7,275 bases of DNA, taken from contig JAEYHP010000126.1 of assembly GCA_023409435.1 (NCBI GenBank), positions 1 through 7,275 of the forward strand, given 5' to 3'. The position numbers and the translations under genes were made by a program. Positions within the stretch are counted from its first letter, which is position 1. Every line of letters starts with the position of its first letter. The notes below the pieces were generated by a model. That model was not told where the DNA came from, made no database searches, and saw only the letters and a list, made by a program, of their open reading frames with translations. The DNA comes from Bacillota bacterium (GTDB taxonomy: Bacteria > Bacillota > Clostridia > Christensenellales > CAG-138). Below are positions 6,500-7,275 of this stretch, piece after piece.

Positions 6500-6530
6500 C
6501 AAAAGCGCCGGGATTGCTCCGGCGCTTTTG
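6500..6530 (-). terminator. Terminator of the aldolase gene, bidirectional in form
   Basis: A 12-bp stem CAAAAGCGCCGG/CCGGCGCTTTTG (6500-6511 and 6519-6530) carries an A tract on the 5' arm and a T tract on the 3' arm, so it can end transcription from both sides. It lies 26 bases past the stop of the minus-strand aldolase and is its likely terminator; on the plus strand it could act as a back-up. Confidence 0.8.
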
Positions 6531-6556
6531 CATTGGGGAAAGAAAAGAAGGTATCT

Positions 6557-7201
6557 CTACCGTAAGCGTGCTTTCTTCACTTCTTCCACCATGCGGCGGC
6601 CAATCTCTACGATCGAGTCATAATCTCCCGTCTTTGCGCCTTTCGTGAGGTCGCTGCCCGCGCCTACGGCGACGGCGCCCGCCTTGATCCATTCGCCCGC
6701 GTTGTCCGCGGAAACGCCGCCTGTGGGCATCATTTTCGCCTGGGGCAGTGGCCCCTTGATGGCGGATATGATCTTGGGCCCGAACAGGTTGCCGGGGAAT
6801 ATCTTAATGACGTCAGCGCCAGCTTCCATGCACTCCACGGCCTCTTTCACCGTCATGGCGCCCGCCATGCAGGCGATCTGGTACCGTAAGCACAGCTTGA
6901 CCGTATCCGCGTTGAGGCAGGGGCTGACCACAAAGTGCGCGCCCGCCAATATCGCCGCGCGGGCGGTCTCGGGGTCCAGTACCGTACCCGCGCCCACCAG
7001 AATTTCTTCCGGCTTGTAGGTAGAAGCAAGTTTCTTGATGATATCGACGGCGCCCGGGACCGTAAACGTGATTTCAATGCCGACGATACCCGCCCTGATG
7101 CAGGCGTCCACGATCTTCTCCGCCTGTTCCGGGTTTTCCGCACGTACCACGGCGACCACGCCGCAATCCGTCAGCCGTTTTAATACTTCGCTTTTCTCCA
7201 T
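6557..7201 (-). CDS. eda: KDPG/KHG aldolase (2-dehydro-3-deoxy-phosphogluconate / 4-hydroxy-2-oxoglutarate aldolase)
   Basis: This 214-residue class I aldolase has the size of Eda proteins (about 205-215) and the expected landmarks: VVAVVRAENPEQA (15-27), catalytic Glu43 in GIEITFTVPGA, VGAGTVLDPETARAA (69-83), VVSPCLN (91-97), Schiff-base Lys133 in VIKIFPG, and the phosphate loop PTGGVSADN (159-167). It would split 2-keto-3-deoxy-6-phosphogluconate into pyruvate and glyceraldehyde-3-phosphate, and perhaps 4-hydroxy-2-oxoglutarate as well. EITFTVP matches the Thermotoga/Firmicutes form and not the E. coli form, which has Arg at that turn. The start at ATG 7201 is preferred over an in-frame TTG at 7213 because GAGGTG (7206-7211) precedes it by four bases. 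It converges on the sugar-import cluster and belongs to another transcript. Close relatives acting on 2-keto-3-deoxy-6-phosphogalactonate cannot be excluded. Confidence 0.93.
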   Translation of the reverse strand: MEKSEVLKRLTDCGVVAVVRAENPEQAEKIVDACIRAGIVGIEITFTVPGAVDIIKKLASTYKPEEILVGAGTVLDPETARAAILAGAHFVVSPCLNADTVKLCLRYQIACMAGAMTVKEAVECMEAGADVIKIFPGNLFGPKIISAIKGPLPQAKMMPTGGVSADNAGEWIKAGAVAVGAGSDLTKGAKTGDYDSIVEIGRRMVEEVKKARLR

Positions 7202-7205
7202 AATG

Positions 7206-7211
7206 CACCTC
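7206..7211 (-). promoter_or_regulatory. Ribosome binding site of the aldolase
   Basis: GAGGTG on the minus strand lies four bases before ATG 7201. The upstream in-frame TTG at 7213 overlaps this site and so is unlikely to be used as the start. Confidence 0.6.
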
Positions 7212-7239
7212 AATCTTTATTCAGTACATAGCGGCACTC

Positions 7240-7275
7240 TTAGCCGGAAACCACGTCTATGAGATTTTCTACCGC
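7240..7275 (-). CDS. Possible C-terminal end of an upstream minus-strand gene
   Basis: Entering from the right edge on the minus strand, one frame reads AVENLIDVVSG and stops with TAA at 7242-7240, 38 bases before the aldolase start. The amphipathic composition fits a real protein end. The competing frame gives a basic, unlikely peptide and the third frame stops at once. No recognisable promoter lies in between, so the aldolase may be a downstream member of an operon with this gene. Eleven residues are too few to name a family. Confidence 0.3.
   Translation of the reverse strand, partial: AVENLIDVVSG

Noticed and set aside
6337..6530. CRISPR array or integron attC array in the hairpin-rich gap
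   Set aside because: The stems are all different in sequence, spacing is uneven, there are no direct repeats of CRISPR length, and no cas gene, integrase or attC core pattern is visible.
6280..6648. 122-codon plus-strand frame through the convergent gap
   Set aside because: It runs through the T tract of a terminator and several stem-loops, has no ribosome binding site and its product has no recognisable features.

Overview
The window looks like a carbohydrate-use locus from a Gram-positive anaerobe, most likely a Clostridia-type member of the Bacillota. This rests on the strong AGGAGG-type ribosome binding sites, the fairly GC-rich coding sequence and the resemblance of the proteins to Firmicutes families. 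It is an inference from style and not a taxonomic assignment.

Layout: positions 1 to 6273 carry a one-directional plus-strand cluster. It begins inside a sugar-binding protein gene (1-396, 5' end cut off) and continues with a fused two-domain RbsA/MglA-type ATPase (514-2025) and an RbsC-type permease (2042-3007). Together these form a complete CUT2-class sugar ABC importer, apart from the missing N-terminus of the binding protein. Three soluble catabolic genes follow: a xylose-isomerase-like TIM-barrel isomerase/epimerase (3097-3957) and two different Gfo/Idh/MocA NAD(P)-dependent dehydrogenases (3982-5151 and 5233-6273). A rho-independent terminator (6299-6327) ends the cluster. On the minus strand, converging on it, lies a KDPG/KHG-type aldolase (6557-7201). 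The possible tail of another minus-strand gene lies at 7240-7275.

How the genes may work together: the importer would bring in a monosaccharide, cyclitol or small glycoside. The two dehydrogenases and the TIM-barrel enzyme would then oxidise, isomerise (or eliminate/hydrate) and reduce it. This gene set is typical of inositol-like and 3-keto-sugar (glycoside 3-dehydrogenation) routes. The substrate cannot be read from the sequence. The aldolase serves 2-keto-3-deoxy-sugar-acid breakdown and belongs to a separate transcript.

Most unusual points: (1) in the ABC ATPase, the degenerate motifs all fall in one of the two composite ATP sites, including replacement of the Walker B Asp-Glu of domain 2 by Ser-Asn, while the other site is intact; (2) the 283-bp gap between the convergent genes holds six consecutive perfect stem-loops, more than two terminators require, and two of them share an identical apex exactly 100 bp apart; (3) a GC-rich stem-loop of 16 pairs or more lies between the two dehydrogenase genes, immediately followed by a TATAAT hexamer. 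No mobile element, CRISPR array, tRNA or rRNA was seen.
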